Program-made: the position numbers and the translations under genes
Shown here: positions 24,838 through 34,115 of the stretch, piece after piece
Numbering within the stretch: the first letter of the stretch is position 1
Layout: the number at the start of each line of letters is the position of its first letter
Notes under the pieces: generated by a model
Seen by the model: only the letters and a program-made list of their open reading frames with translations
What the model was told of the DNA's origin: nothing
The model's database searches: none
Assembly: GCF_003367245.1 (NCBI RefSeq)
Contig: NZ_QRGR01000004.1
Coordinates: 186,001 to 250,000 of the forward strand
Length of the DNA: 64,000 nucleotides
DNA from: Pontibacter diazotrophicus
GTDB lineage: Bacteria > Bacteroidota > Bacteroidia > Cytophagales > Hymenobacteraceae
Reading direction: 5' to 3'

Positions 24838-25746
24838 TTAGGCTATGCGGCGTTTATTAGATGACTCCATGATAAAAGCAACAAAAAAACCTGCTAGCAA
24901 ACCTATTCCCCCTCCAACAACAAGAAACTTACTCAGTTTGGGCCCAGTTGGCCGGGAACGAGGAGTAAAGCTGTTTACCACCTGGACATTGTCAAGCTGC
25001 TCTAACTTAGCCTCCAGTTCAACTTGCTTTTGGTAAAGGCTCATACTCTCGCGGTACAGGTTTGTCGGGTCTATCGGTTCGCCGTAAACAAATCCATTTA
25101 CAGGCCCTCTGGGTGTAACAACGGTATTCTTAACGCTATCTATGGATTCTACCTGACTTTTAAGTTTTGCTATAAGGCTTTCGATTTCCCTTTGCCTGAT
25201 GCGTTTCTGCTTTGAAAAGTAGGGGTTGTTTTCAAGATAATTTGTTAATGCCGGCTCCATCTCCTCAAAAAGCATATTGTCGTACAATGATAGCTCAATT
25301 CTAAATGGAGAACCAGTCAAGATGCTGTCATCAGCTATTCTATCCTGATCTAAATTCGAGAACCGCATCTCTCTGATTTGTCTAGCCTCAACCTCACCAA
25401 TATCTAGGCTTCTAGATACTGCGCTAGTATTGTTCTCCTTTATCAGGTCTGACAGGTTATTGAGCTGATTTTCGATAAACTCATTCCGGATATCTGCTAA
25501 AACAAGCGTGATGGAGGAAGTGTAATAAGGTGTCTTAGTTGAGTAAAACCAATAACTCAACCCAAGGCCAAGGGCGACGAATAGCAGAATCAAGACAATA
25601 TGCTTCCATATGACATGGAACACATAGAATATTCCGCCCAGCACCCATTTCATTCCATAGCCGATCCTGTCCATAATCAAAGACAGATCAATTTCATCGC
25701 TACTGGCTCCTTTGTTTACGACTTCTATTTTTTTCTCTTTGTACAT
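24838..25746 (-). CDS. Wzz-like polysaccharide chain-length determinant
   Basis: The 302-residue protein has two membrane helices, at about residues 48-68 and 272-292, enclosing a periplasmic domain with a coiled-coil stretch (residues about 180-255). This is the layout of PCP (Wzz) proteins that set the modal length of Wzy-made polymers. The basic loop SFTPRSRPTGPKLSKFL before the second helix resembles the Pro-rich motif of the family. There is no tyrosine-kinase domain. It is transcribed alone from the divergent region 25747-26013 and ends at the strong hairpin. It pairs logically with the flippase and Wzy-like genes downstream. Confidence 0.85.
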   Translation of the reverse strand: MYKEKKIEVVNKGASSDEIDLSLIMDRIGYGMKWVLGGIFYVFHVIWKHIVLILLFVALGLGLSYWFYSTKTPYYTSSITLVLADIRNEFIENQLNNLSDLIKENNTSAVSRSLDIGEVEARQIREMRFSNLDQDRIADDSILTGSPFRIELSLYDNMLFEEMEPALTNYLENNPYFSKQKRIRQREIESLIAKLKSQVESIDSVKNTVVTPRGPVNGFVYGEPIDPTNLYRESMSLYQKQVELEAKLEQLDNVQVVNSFTPRSRPTGPKLSKFLVVGGGIGLLAGFFVAFIMESSNKRRIA

Positions 25747-25763
25747 AATAAATCAACAAAGCG

Positions 25764-25771
25764 CAAATATA
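25764..25771 (-). promoter_or_regulatory. Probable -7 box for the Wzz-like gene
   Basis: On the minus strand this reads TATATTTG, an exact match to TAnnTTTG, 17 bases before the ATG at 25746. No good -33 element is seen at the expected distance. Confidence 0.4.
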
Positions 25772-26013
25772 CTAATAACTCTTTCATGTGTTAAATAATA
25801 AAACCCCCTTCTTCTTTAATGATGAATTAGAAGAACTCCTCCTCCACTGACTAATGAATATGCTGGTAATGCTGTTTGTAAATAAGAAAAAAATGTCCTC
25901 TTTTGTAGCGCTAACTTTCAGAAAATCCTTCTGAAGAAATTTATGTAATTAGATTATCTCTGGCAGATAACAATGCATACTTATACATAATTAACAAAGA
26001 AGTTACAGCCCCT

Positions 26014-26916
26014 ATGCAATTAGTAAAAGCTATTTACAGAAATATGATTCCAGACAATATAAAGTGGAAGATTTGGAACATTAAAAATCGTAACACTGAG
26101 AATGGAATCCTAAAGCAAGAGATTTTAGATTATTATTCCCGCATACCAGAGGATAAGAAAGACGAGGAGATAAAGAAAGTGCTTGGCTTTATTCAAAAAT
26201 ATGAGCTAGTCACATTCCCTTACCCTTTCATTTATGATTATAAAATAGACTCGGTTAAGGTCTACAGAGACGATAAACTGGACTTGCCTTTTGTGATGTT
26301 ACAAGACAAGAGGCTGTATTATAAGAGAAATTGGGATGAGCAGTCTATAAAAGAGAACTTTAACTTCCTCTCTATCGAACAAGACCCTAAATCACCTCAC
26401 CGGTACCTGACAGATACTTTTAAAGTTAAGGAGGGCGCTGTTGTAATGGACATCGGGGCCGCAGAGGGTAATTTTGGTTTAAGTGTCATAGACAAAATCA
26501 GCAAGCTATACATTTTTGAGGCAGACCCGGACTGGAAGGAAGCTTTAGAGGCTACGTTTGCCCCCTGGAGCGCCAAAGTCCGGATCATAAACAAGTATGT
26601 GTCTGATACAAATGACGCCAACAGCGTCTCCATCGACGAGTTTTTGAAAGACAAACAAAAAGCTGACTTTTTGAAAATTGACGTAGAAGGTGCAGAATCT
26701 CGTATTCTGGCGGGGGCGCACCAACTTCTAACGGAAAAAAAGGGCCAGAATATAGCCATCTGCACCTATCATAAGCAGCATGATAGTGTTGAGCTGGCCG
26801 AGGTATTAAAGAGATACCAGTTTGATATCGCATACTCCCAAGGCTATATGTTCTTTTTAGAGGACAAGCAAAGTGCGCCATATGTAAGGAAAGGACTAAT
26901 TAGAGCGCACAAGTAA
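26014..26916 (+). CDS. FkbM family methyltransferase
   Basis: The 300-residue product contains an FkbM-type SAM methyltransferase domain from about residue 140: VVMDIGAAEGNFGLSV is motif I, YIFEADPDW the acidic loop, and FLKIDVEGAESRILAG the hallmark FkbM block. The first 130 residues are less conserved. FkbM enzymes methylate hydroxyl groups, often of sugars in polysaccharide loci. It is divergent from the Wzz-like gene and 35 bases before a GT2 gene, so it likely heads a plus-strand operon that decorates the second glycan. Confidence 0.9.
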   Translation: MQLVKAIYRNMIPDNIKWKIWNIKNRNTENGILKQEILDYYSRIPEDKKDEEIKKVLGFIQKYELVTFPYPFIYDYKIDSVKVYRDDKLDLPFVMLQDKRLYYKRNWDEQSIKENFNFLSIEQDPKSPHRYLTDTFKVKEGAVVMDIGAAEGNFGLSVIDKISKLYIFEADPDWKEALEATFAPWSAKVRIINKYVSDTNDANSVSIDEFLKDKQKADFLKIDVEGAESRILAGAHQLLTEKKGQNIAICTYHKQHDSVELAEVLKRYQFDIAYSQGYMFFLEDKQSAPYVRKGLIRAHK

Positions 26917-26951
26917 ATTGCTCCATTCCTAAAGCATAGCAACAGAAAAAG

Positions 26952-27953
26952 ATGTTAGTCAGCGTAATCATCCCTACCTATAACCATGAAAAGTATTTAC
27001 CACAACGGCTTGAGAGTGTCCTAAATCAAACTTTTCAAGATTTTGAGGTCATCATTTTAGATGATTGTTCCCCCGACAACAGCCGGAACATACTGGAACA
27101 ATACCGTAATCACCTTAAAGTCAGTCATATAGTTTATAATGAGGTGAACAGTGGCTCTACTTTCAAACAGTGGAACAAAGGGATTCAACTGGCAAAAGGA
27201 GAATGGATTTGGATTGCAGAAAGTGATGACAAGGCAGATCTTCGTTTGCTTGCAACATTAGTAAGTGCTATCCAAAATGCTCCCAAAACCGGTATCGCCT
27301 ACTGCCAGTCATACAGGATGAATGACAAAGGTGAAGTAACAGGCGACTGGCTTGACTGGACGGATGACCTGGATAGTGAGCTTTTCAGGAAAGATTTTAG
27401 CATGAGCGGCGTCAGGTACATCGAAAAGTACCTTATCCACAAGAATACCATTCCCAATGCAAGTGCAGTTCTGTTTAAAAAGGAGCACTACCAATCTGTG
27501 GGAGGAGCAGACGAAAGCATCAGGAACTGCAGCGATTGGGAGCTTTGGTTGAGGATACTACTGATCGGTGACCTGCTGCATATAGCTGAGCCTCTTAACT
27601 ATTTCAGGTACCATAATCAAAGTGTAATAGCCAGGGCAATCAGCGAAAAGGAGAAGAATGTGTACTTAGAGCGGTATGACAGAAAAATGCGTCTTCGATT
27701 CCAGGAAAACGTCACCAAGGCTTTCAGAGAACTAGCAGCTTACGACAAAATACTCCGCCAAAACAGCGACTATATCCTGGAAGAAAACATTTATGAGGCA
27801 TTAACTGCAATCAGGGACAGGAACTTTAGCGGTGGTTATAGCAAGCTCAAAAGTCTCTTTAAGGCAGATGTTGCCAGCACCGCAAAAATATTGACAAGCG
27901 TGATTCTTAAAGAATCCATCTTCAAAGAGAAAAAAGAGCCTTCAGTTAGTTAA
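26952..27953 (+). CDS. Glycosyltransferase family 2
   Basis: The 333-residue GT-A enzyme starts with VSVIIPTYNHEKYLPQRLES, followed by ILDDCSPDNS and the catalytic IAESDDKA (DXD-like). YCQSYRMND and WELWLRILLIGDL are usual for this subgroup. The last 100 residues are helical and likely help membrane association. It sits 35 bases after the FkbM gene and 216 bases before the flippase gene. Specificity is unknown. Confidence 0.92.
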   Translation: MLVSVIIPTYNHEKYLPQRLESVLNQTFQDFEVIILDDCSPDNSRNILEQYRNHLKVSHIVYNEVNSGSTFKQWNKGIQLAKGEWIWIAESDDKADLRLLATLVSAIQNAPKTGIAYCQSYRMNDKGEVTGDWLDWTDDLDSELFRKDFSMSGVRYIEKYLIHKNTIPNASAVLFKKEHYQSVGGADESIRNCSDWELWLRILLIGDLLHIAEPLNYFRYHNQSVIARAISEKEKNVYLERYDRKMRLRFQENVTKAFRELAAYDKILRQNSDYILEENIYEALTAIRDRNFSGGYSKLKSLFKADVASTAKILTSVILKESIFKEKKEPSVS

Positions 27954-28092
27954 TAACGGTTGGAAAAGTCCTGCTCCTAATTCTTCTGTATTAACAGCAA
28001 AAAATTGATGCCTTAAGTACTGAGCGCTAAGCACAACACAAGAGCTTATTAGCTGTTACGCCTGCAGAGAGACTGTTGCAGCTCGTCTTTCA

Positions 28093-28123
28093 TTGGCCAA
28101 GGGCAATTTAATTTATATATTTG
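28093..28123 (+). promoter_or_regulatory. Bacteroidota-type promoter upstream of the flippase gene
   Basis: TTGG at 28093-28096 and TATATTTG at 28116-28123 are separated by 19 bases, matching the -33 and -7 elements of Bacteroidota promoters. Transcription would begin around 28130, about 40 bases before the flippase start codon. Confidence 0.55.
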
Positions 28124-28169
28124 ATGTTAATACGTATAGGTCTGTACAACAGAAGAAATAAAACGTTAG

Positions 28170-29510
28170 TTGAAAAAAATAAAACAAAGGCTATCTAACA
28201 TCAGCAATTTTGTTGATGATGAATACAGACCTCTTCTGGCGAACTTCCTCTCTTTAGGGATCATACAGGGATCAAACTTTCTGCTGTCCATCATTACATT
28301 CCCTTATGTGGTAAGAGTTATCGGTGTAGAAAGCTTCGGCCTCATCACCTTACTTCAGACCATCATGCTGTATTTCGTAGTTCTGACTGACTACGGATTT
28401 AACCTGACGGCTACAAAAGAGGTGTCTGTCCATAGAAATGATGTAGACAGACTGTCAAAAATATTTTCGGAGGTAATGGTAACGAAAGCAGTGTTACTTG
28501 TTCTATCCTTCATCTTATTCGCTTCTGCACTTTTACTCATCCCTAATTTTGAAGACTATCAGCTGATAGCGCTGTTAAGCTTTTCCATTGTTGTGGGGCA
28601 GTTGCTACAACCGCAATGGCTTTTTCAGGGGGTTGAGCAAATGAAATACATGACCTATATCAACATTACGATTAGGGCTTTGTATGCCATTGGCATTTTC
28701 ACCTTCATCAGCCAGGCACAGGACTACCTTTACATCAACCTCATAAATGGCATCAGCTTGATCATAGGAGGAGTCATCAGCCTAATCATTGTGTTCAAAA
28801 AGTTTAACCTTAAATTCACCATTCCCGGAATAAACCAGATCATACAGCAGCTTAAAGACAGCTGGAGTATCTTTTTTTCAACGATCAGTGTTTCAATAGC
28901 CAATAATACCAACATCGTTATACTAGGACTGTTTGCCAGTCCTCTTGTCATTGGGTATTATAGCATTGCTGAGAAAGTTTTCCAGATCATGCGAACCTTT
29001 GCGGTTATTTTATATCAGGTTGTTTATCCCCGAATATGTATGCTGGCAGAAAGATCATTCTCTGAGCTGGCAATTTTCCTTAAGCTGATCTTTAAAGCTA
29101 TACTTTTGACTTTCCTGCCTCTTTCTGTGCTGGTCTTTATTCTGTCTGACTATATTGTTTACTTAGTTGCAGGAGAGTACTTAAGTGAAGCATCTTTGGT
29201 TTTAAGAATTATATGCTTTGGCCCCTTAATGGCAGCTCTTAACATTCCCCCTGCTCAAACCATGCTGGCCTACAGACTAACTAAAAGCTTCACTATCATC
29301 GTTAGCATCGGAGCCGCAGTGAATGTGGGTTTAAACTTTATACTGGCCTATTATTTCAAAGCCACCGGAACAGCCTTTAGTATTCTGGCAACAGAGACTT
29401 TGATTACAATACTACTGTATATTACTTTGTACAGGAATTTTCCTGAGTATTGTTTTTTTCATAAAGATGTTGCGGCGAAGAAAATTCCTCAAGCAGACCT
29501 TATAAAATAG
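28170..29510 (+). CDS. Oligosaccharide flippase (Wzx-like, MOP/MATE fold)
   Basis: The 446-residue protein has about 12 membrane segments and the typical Wzx start NFLSLGIIQGSNFLLSIITF with FPYVVRVIGVESFGLI. PQWLFQGVEQMKYMTYINI is another family hallmark. It should flip undecaprenyl-diphosphate-linked repeat units across the inner membrane. The start is TTG at 28170, giving MKKIKQRLSN; no ATG lies close by. A promoter-like pair at 28093-28123 precedes it. It pairs with the Wzy-like proteins at 31583-34112 and the Wzz-like protein at 24838. Confidence 0.93.
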   Translation: MKKIKQRLSNISNFVDDEYRPLLANFLSLGIIQGSNFLLSIITFPYVVRVIGVESFGLITLLQTIMLYFVVLTDYGFNLTATKEVSVHRNDVDRLSKIFSEVMVTKAVLLVLSFILFASALLLIPNFEDYQLIALLSFSIVVGQLLQPQWLFQGVEQMKYMTYINITIRALYAIGIFTFISQAQDYLYINLINGISLIIGGVISLIIVFKKFNLKFTIPGINQIIQQLKDSWSIFFSTISVSIANNTNIVILGLFASPLVIGYYSIAEKVFQIMRTFAVILYQVVYPRICMLAERSFSELAIFLKLIFKAILLTFLPLSVLVFILSDYIVYLVAGEYLSEASLVLRIICFGPLMAALNIPPAQTMLAYRLTKSFTIIVSIGAAVNVGLNFILAYYFKATGTAFSILATETLITILLYITLYRNFPEYCFFHKDVAAKKIPQADLIK

Positions 29511-29553
29511 AGCAGCATACAGGCTTCAGTTCTACTACAAAAACAGATTAGAA

Positions 29554-30411
29554 ATGGTAACAAATGTAGCCGGCGTTATAGTCTTATATAACCCCCAGCC
29601 AGATGTAATTGAAAACATAAAAACGTACAGCCATAGTGTAAAAAAGCTTTTTGCAGTAGATAACTCAGAGAAAATTGCAGAAGACACAATAAGGAAGATT
29701 CAGTCCGAGTTTGCTAACCTGGAATACATACCGCTCCATCAAAACAAGGGAATTGCTACAGCCTTGAATGTAGGAGCAACAAAAGCCTGCGAAGAAAACT
29801 TTGAATGGCTCCTTACTATGGACCAGGACAGCAAAGCTAGCAAAGGAATGGTGCAGGAGCTGTTGAAGACAACAGAAACAATTGACAAGGATAAGATAGG
29901 TATAATTGCACCAAGATATATCTTAGATTCCACACAACAGGAAGCCCACGACGGCATAGAAGAAACAGATATTACTATCACTTCTGGTAACCTGCTTAAC
30001 CTAAAGGCTTTTGCCATAGCAGGGCCTTTCCGGGATGAGTTGTTTATTGACTATGTGGACCATGAGTATTGCCTCCGCCTATGGCAAAAGGGATATAAGG
30101 TGCTGATTAATAATAACGTTGAAATCTTTCATCAGATAGGCACTTCCAGCTTTCATACATTCTTTGGAATGAAGCTAGGCAGCACAAACCACAACTATAT
30201 CAGAAGATACTATATCACAAGAAACCGCTTAGAGATATTAAACCAATTTAAAAAAGACTTTCCTGCCTACTATCATTCCCAGAAGTTTCATAACCTGAGA
30301 GAAATAGGCAAAGTGATTCTTTTTGAAGCCGACAAACTACGGAAAATCAAAAGTTTCATCAAAGGCTACATGGACTATAAAAGAAAGAAATTCGGGAAGT
30401 ATAAATCTTAA
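29554..30411 (+). CDS. Glycosyltransferase family 2, rhamnosyltransferase-like
   Basis: The 285-residue protein begins VAGVIVLYNPQPDVIENIKT, with FAVDNSEK, then HQNKGIATALNVGATKA and the DXD motif in LLTMDQDSKA. These are marks of the RfbF/RfbN rhamnosyltransferase-like subgroup of GT2. LFIDYVDHEYCLRLWQKGY is the usual late acidic block. The gene lies 43 bases after the flippase gene. Rhamnose as donor is a subgroup-based guess. Confidence 0.88.
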   Translation: MVTNVAGVIVLYNPQPDVIENIKTYSHSVKKLFAVDNSEKIAEDTIRKIQSEFANLEYIPLHQNKGIATALNVGATKACEENFEWLLTMDQDSKASKGMVQELLKTTETIDKDKIGIIAPRYILDSTQQEAHDGIEETDITITSGNLLNLKAFAIAGPFRDELFIDYVDHEYCLRLWQKGYKVLINNNVEIFHQIGTSSFHTFFGMKLGSTNHNYIRRYYITRNRLEILNQFKKDFPAYYHSQKFHNLREIGKVILFEADKLRKIKSFIKGYMDYKRKKFGKYKS

Positions 30412-30532
30412 TGGCACCATTAAGTAATACTTTCTTTGGCTACTAAACTTGAAAGTCTGCACTTTTGCTCCTGTACTCAATAATAAACTGCCGAAGCATA
30501 TAACACTTCTATAGAGAATTTAGAAAAACCTT

Positions 30533-31537
30533 ATGGTTTACATCATTCTGCTGAATTACATTAACTGGAAGGACACAATAGAATGTCTTGAAAGCGTTCT
30601 TAAGCTTGATTATCCAGCATTCAGGATAATCCTCATAGATAACGCTTCTTCTAATGACTCTCTTTACCACATCCATGACTGGGCATACGGAAAAGGTGAT
30701 CAGCAGCTGGCACCTAACCCACAGCTTGGGCATTTAGTATACCCTCTGATCCAAAAACCCTTAGCGTACAGGCACCTGAGCAAAACTGAAGCTTTGTCTG
30801 TTCCAGAAATAACGGACCCCTTGCCACCGCTTATCACCATACAGGCAGGTGACAACAGAGGGTTTGCGGCAGGTAACAACATAGGCATCTCCTACGCCCT
30901 GAAGCAAAGCGAATGCGATTACATTTGGCTACTGAACAACGATACCCTGGTGGAAAGAGATGCCCTGACACAACTAGTAAAGCATCATCAGCTTTCTACC
31001 GGGAATTTAGGTATTTTAGGTTCAAAGCTTCTATACTATCACGAACCAGGCTTAATTCAGGCTATTGCCGGAAAATACAACAAATGGCTTTGCACCACCC
31101 ATCATATAGGTGGAGACATAACAGATAAAGGGCAGTTTGATCCTCCCTATATACCCGAAGCAGACTATATTGTTGGAGCCTCCATGTTTGTAAGCAGAGC
31201 CTTTGTAGAAGACGTCGGATTAATGAGGGAAGACTATTTCCTGTATTTCGAGGAACTTGACTGGACTTTCAGAGGCAAACAGAAAGGCTGGAGCATTGGT
31301 GTTTGCACCACCAGCAAGGTCTATCATAAAGAAGGGGCCAGCATCAATGCAAAAGAGAAAAAAAGCGAGTTAGCAGACTTTTATTCTCTCCGGAACCGTC
31401 TGGTTTTTACAAAACGCTTCTTCCCTGTCGCTTTACCACTTATTTATCTAAGTTTCCTTGGCGTGGCATTGAACCGATTAAAGAGAGGCCAATTCAGAAG
31501 ACTGGGGATGATTTTGAAGATTATTTTCAGTACCTGA
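30533..31537 (+). CDS. Glycosyltransferase family 2
   Basis: The 334-residue enzyme has VYIILLNYINWKDTIECLES, LIDNASSNDSL, DNRGFAAGNNIGI and WLLNNDTLVERDAL, a standard GT2 set with the DXD replaced by NND as is usual in this subgroup. EADYIVGASMFVSRAFVEDV and YFLYFEELDWTFRG are the acceptor-side and acidic blocks. An insertion of about 45 residues lies between the NAS motif and the GFAAGNN motif. A hydrophobic C-terminus suggests membrane attachment. It ends the plus-strand run, convergent with the Wzy-like gene at 31583. Confidence 0.91.
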   Translation: MVYIILLNYINWKDTIECLESVLKLDYPAFRIILIDNASSNDSLYHIHDWAYGKGDQQLAPNPQLGHLVYPLIQKPLAYRHLSKTEALSVPEITDPLPPLITIQAGDNRGFAAGNNIGISYALKQSECDYIWLLNNDTLVERDALTQLVKHHQLSTGNLGILGSKLLYYHEPGLIQAIAGKYNKWLCTTHHIGGDITDKGQFDPPYIPEADYIVGASMFVSRAFVEDVGLMREDYFLYFEELDWTFRGKQKGWSIGVCTTSKVYHKEGASINAKEKKSELADFYSLRNRLVFTKRFFPVALPLIYLSFLGVALNRLKRGQFRRLGMILKIIFST

Positions 31538-31582
31538 TAACTTCACCATAAAAGAATCTACTCCTAACTGAATACAAGCAAT

Positions 31583-32869
31583 TCAGGCAATGCTGACTAC
31601 TTCTGGCTGCTGCTTTTGGTTTCTCAGGTAATGGAAAGCAAAAACTGAATTGAAGAGCGCATAGAACACCACCCCTTTTTGTCTACCCAATGTTGATTCA
31701 GTAAAGCTGCATAGCATAAAGATGGTCAGGAACAGCGTATATAGCCACTTCTTGTACTTTATACTGAGCACAAACGGAAACACGAGGGAAGCTATAAATA
31801 ACAATGCCCCAGGTAAGCCATGCCTAGCCATTTCCTCCAGAAACTCATTATGGGCATTTAAGAGGTATTGGTCGCCCCAGAAGCTTTCTTCAGTGTAACA
31901 AACCTGCAGGTGGTCTTGCACATCCCCTGTTCCCACTCCATACATCCAGGCTTTCTGGTCTTCCAAAATCTTAAAAGAGCACCGCCACTTGATGAGCCTG
32001 GGGGTAAAAGGACTGTGTACTCCCCTTAAGCTTTCGAACTCAGCAATTTTATTCTTTGTGTTAGGAAGGCTTAAAACTATCAAGCCAATTACAGCACATA
32101 CAAGAGCAGCTCCTACAATATACTTCAGCTTTTTATAAATTATAACCTTATAAATGATGGTTGCAAAGAGCAGAAGAAAGGAAGTAAAAACAGCAGTCCG
32201 GGCTGCCAGAATAACCAAGAAAGAATACAAAAGCACCGAAACGATAAAAAAGGGAATCCTATACTTCCTACTCCAGGTAGACTCTTTTGAAAAAGCCATA
32301 TATAGAGCTGCTGCAACTGCAAACACCATGTACATACCGCTATAAGCATGGTGAAAGCCGATAACGTTATCGATATACTCCGTTAACCCGGAATCAAAAT
32401 TCAGCAAATCATAATTTATGAAAAGCACAGACAGGGCATAAATGCTGAGTACTGTACATGCTAAAATAAAGGCGGTTACGATATAATGTACATGCTTTAG
32501 CTGTAACTTTTCTAACCCTGCCAGAACAAACGGCAAAATAAACAGAGCTGCTTTGCGTTCTATTTTACCCAAGCCTTCCTTCATATCAGAGGTATAGAAC
32601 AAGCCAATGACCTGAATGAGGAATACGGCCAGAAACAGCAGACATAACTTATTTGTAAATGCAGCTTTAAACTTTTCTTTGTAGTGGCCAGACAATATCC
32701 AGGTCAGCACCAGGAGCCCAATCGCTATGTTGTTGATACCGATAGAGAAAGGCAGTGTCAGCGCTATAAGGATTAGGCTGAGCAATTGCACCCTGTACCA
32801 TATAGAATAACGACTACTGTTTATCATCTTACCGAAACCTGACAGCATATTATAGCGGGTCTTGTACAT
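31583..32869 (-). CDS. O-antigen ligase / polymerase family protein (Wzy/WaaL-like), copy 1 of tandem pair
   Basis: The 428-residue protein has about 11 membrane helices and a periplasmic loop that ends LLNAHNEFLEEMARHGLPGA, the HNxFL motif of the Wzy_C family. IAIGLLVLTWILSG and the ending after FTESTLGRQKGVVFYALF are typical. Its start overlaps the preceding gene (32850-34112) by 20 bases, so the two are translated together. One of the pair may be the polymerase and the other the ligase. Confidence 0.88.
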   Translation of the reverse strand: MYKTRYNMLSGFGKMINSSRYSIWYRVQLLSLILIALTLPFSIGINNIAIGLLVLTWILSGHYKEKFKAAFTNKLCLLFLAVFLIQVIGLFYTSDMKEGLGKIERKAALFILPFVLAGLEKLQLKHVHYIVTAFILACTVLSIYALSVLFINYDLLNFDSGLTEYIDNVIGFHHAYSGMYMVFAVAAALYMAFSKESTWSRKYRIPFFIVSVLLYSFLVILAARTAVFTSFLLLFATIIYKVIIYKKLKYIVGAALVCAVIGLIVLSLPNTKNKIAEFESLRGVHSPFTPRLIKWRCSFKILEDQKAWMYGVGTGDVQDHLQVCYTEESFWGDQYLLNAHNEFLEEMARHGLPGALLFIASLVFPFVLSIKYKKWLYTLFLTIFMLCSFTESTLGRQKGVVFYALFNSVFAFHYLRNQKQQPEVVSIA

Positions 32870-34112
32870 CTCCTGCCGGTATCATGGCTTCCTGTCTTTT
32901 CTGATAATTCACGTAGACAAAATACAGCCCCAATACTATCACAAAAGGCAGCGCATTGGAGGGTGTTGTGATCCGATGTTCTGTAAAACTCATGATAGAA
33001 AGATTAAAAAACGATATGAGTAAGAAGTCTCTGGTTACAGGATGATAATTGTTGTTTTGCAAATATCTGTAAACGGACATCCAGAAGGTAAGAAATAGTA
33101 AAAGGCCGATGATTCCCTGCTCTCCTAAAAAATGCAGGAAAGAATGATGGGCATGGGAATCATTATAAACCTTGTCCTCTTGCTTGTTTGTTGTCACAAT
33201 AAAAGGGATGACATCCTTGTAAACAAAAGGCACGTCATTTAATGACCCGAACCCTGTGCCAACAAACGGAGAATGCAGAAAACTATCTACTGCGCGTGGC
33301 CAGGTTTCATATATCCGGATATAAACATTGTTGAGTTTTGTTGAAACAGACCCGAATTTCTGATTGGCAAAGATGTCGTAATTCTCATATATACTATTAC
33401 CGGGCCCATTCTGTATATGCTTCTTATAATCCGGGTAAGTATTAAATAGTATTAGCCCCTGCACAACGGTCATCGAAACAAACAGGAGCGAAATGAGGTA
33501 GCTTTTTCTCATTCTAAAAAATAACAGGCACATTATTCCCAACCCTAGCCCAAGCATAGATCCTCTTGAATAAGTAGAGTACAGGAAAAGCACGTTTATA
33601 ACCAGAAGAAGCAGGTTTGTATACGTCCTTCTTTCAAGGAAGAAAAGAAATGCCAACGAAGTAACAAGGCTGAAAAACCCTCCGGCTCCATTCGTAGATA
33701 AGAACAAGCCGAAGAAGGCAAGATCAGGACGAAACAAATAAGGGATGTAAACTATTATATTTACAGCTGTTGAGAATAAAAGGAAGTACTTCAAAATTCT
33801 TTTTATATCCAGATTAAAACTAAAGAAGGGCAGTACCAACAAAGGGAGGTAAGAGATAAAAAAGTTACCATCATACCTGTAAAAGCCAAACTGCAGAAAG
33901 GATTCTGGATGATAAAGAAGCGTACTGATTACGGTAAAAATAGTAAAAAGAAGCAACCAGAAGACCGGCCGCGGCACATACTGCTTGTTTACATAAACCA
34001 ACGGTAAAAGTAAAGCAGCAATTAAAGTAGGCAATGGACTAATATAGACTAAATTCGTCATAGTCCCGAACAGGCCCAGAATCGTTGCTGCAATTAATAT
34101 CCTTTTGAGCAT
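32850..34112 (-). CDS. O-antigen ligase / polymerase family protein (Wzy/WaaL-like), copy 2 of tandem pair
   Basis: The 420-residue multi-spanning protein has about 11 helices and the loop motif DSHAHHSFLHFLGEQGIIGL, again the Wzy_C type (H-H-x-F-L). STYSRGSMLGLGLGIMCLLF and PFVGTGFGSLNDVPFV are typical blocks. The last 20 bases overlap the next gene. It is four bases after the GT4 gene at 34116 in transcription order, so these three genes form one minus-strand operon. Polymerase or ligase cannot be decided by sequence. Confidence 0.88.
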   Translation of the reverse strand: MLKRILIAATILGLFGTMTNLVYISPLPTLIAALLLPLVYVNKQYVPRPVFWLLLFTIFTVISTLLYHPESFLQFGFYRYDGNFFISYLPLLVLPFFSFNLDIKRILKYFLLFSTAVNIIVYIPYLFRPDLAFFGLFLSTNGAGGFFSLVTSLAFLFFLERRTYTNLLLLVINVLFLYSTYSRGSMLGLGLGIMCLLFFRMRKSYLISLLFVSMTVVQGLILFNTYPDYKKHIQNGPGNSIYENYDIFANQKFGSVSTKLNNVYIRIYETWPRAVDSFLHSPFVGTGFGSLNDVPFVYKDVIPFIVTTNKQEDKVYNDSHAHHSFLHFLGEQGIIGLLLFLTFWMSVYRYLQNNNYHPVTRDFLLISFFNLSIMSFTEHRITTPSNALPFVIVLGLYFVYVNYQKRQEAMIPAGDVQDPL

Positions 34113-34115
34113 TAT

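Noticed and set aside
24838..25746. Wzc-type tyrosine autokinase
   Set aside because: The protein stops just after the second membrane helix; no Walker motifs or Tyr-rich tail are present, so it is a Wzz-like protein only.
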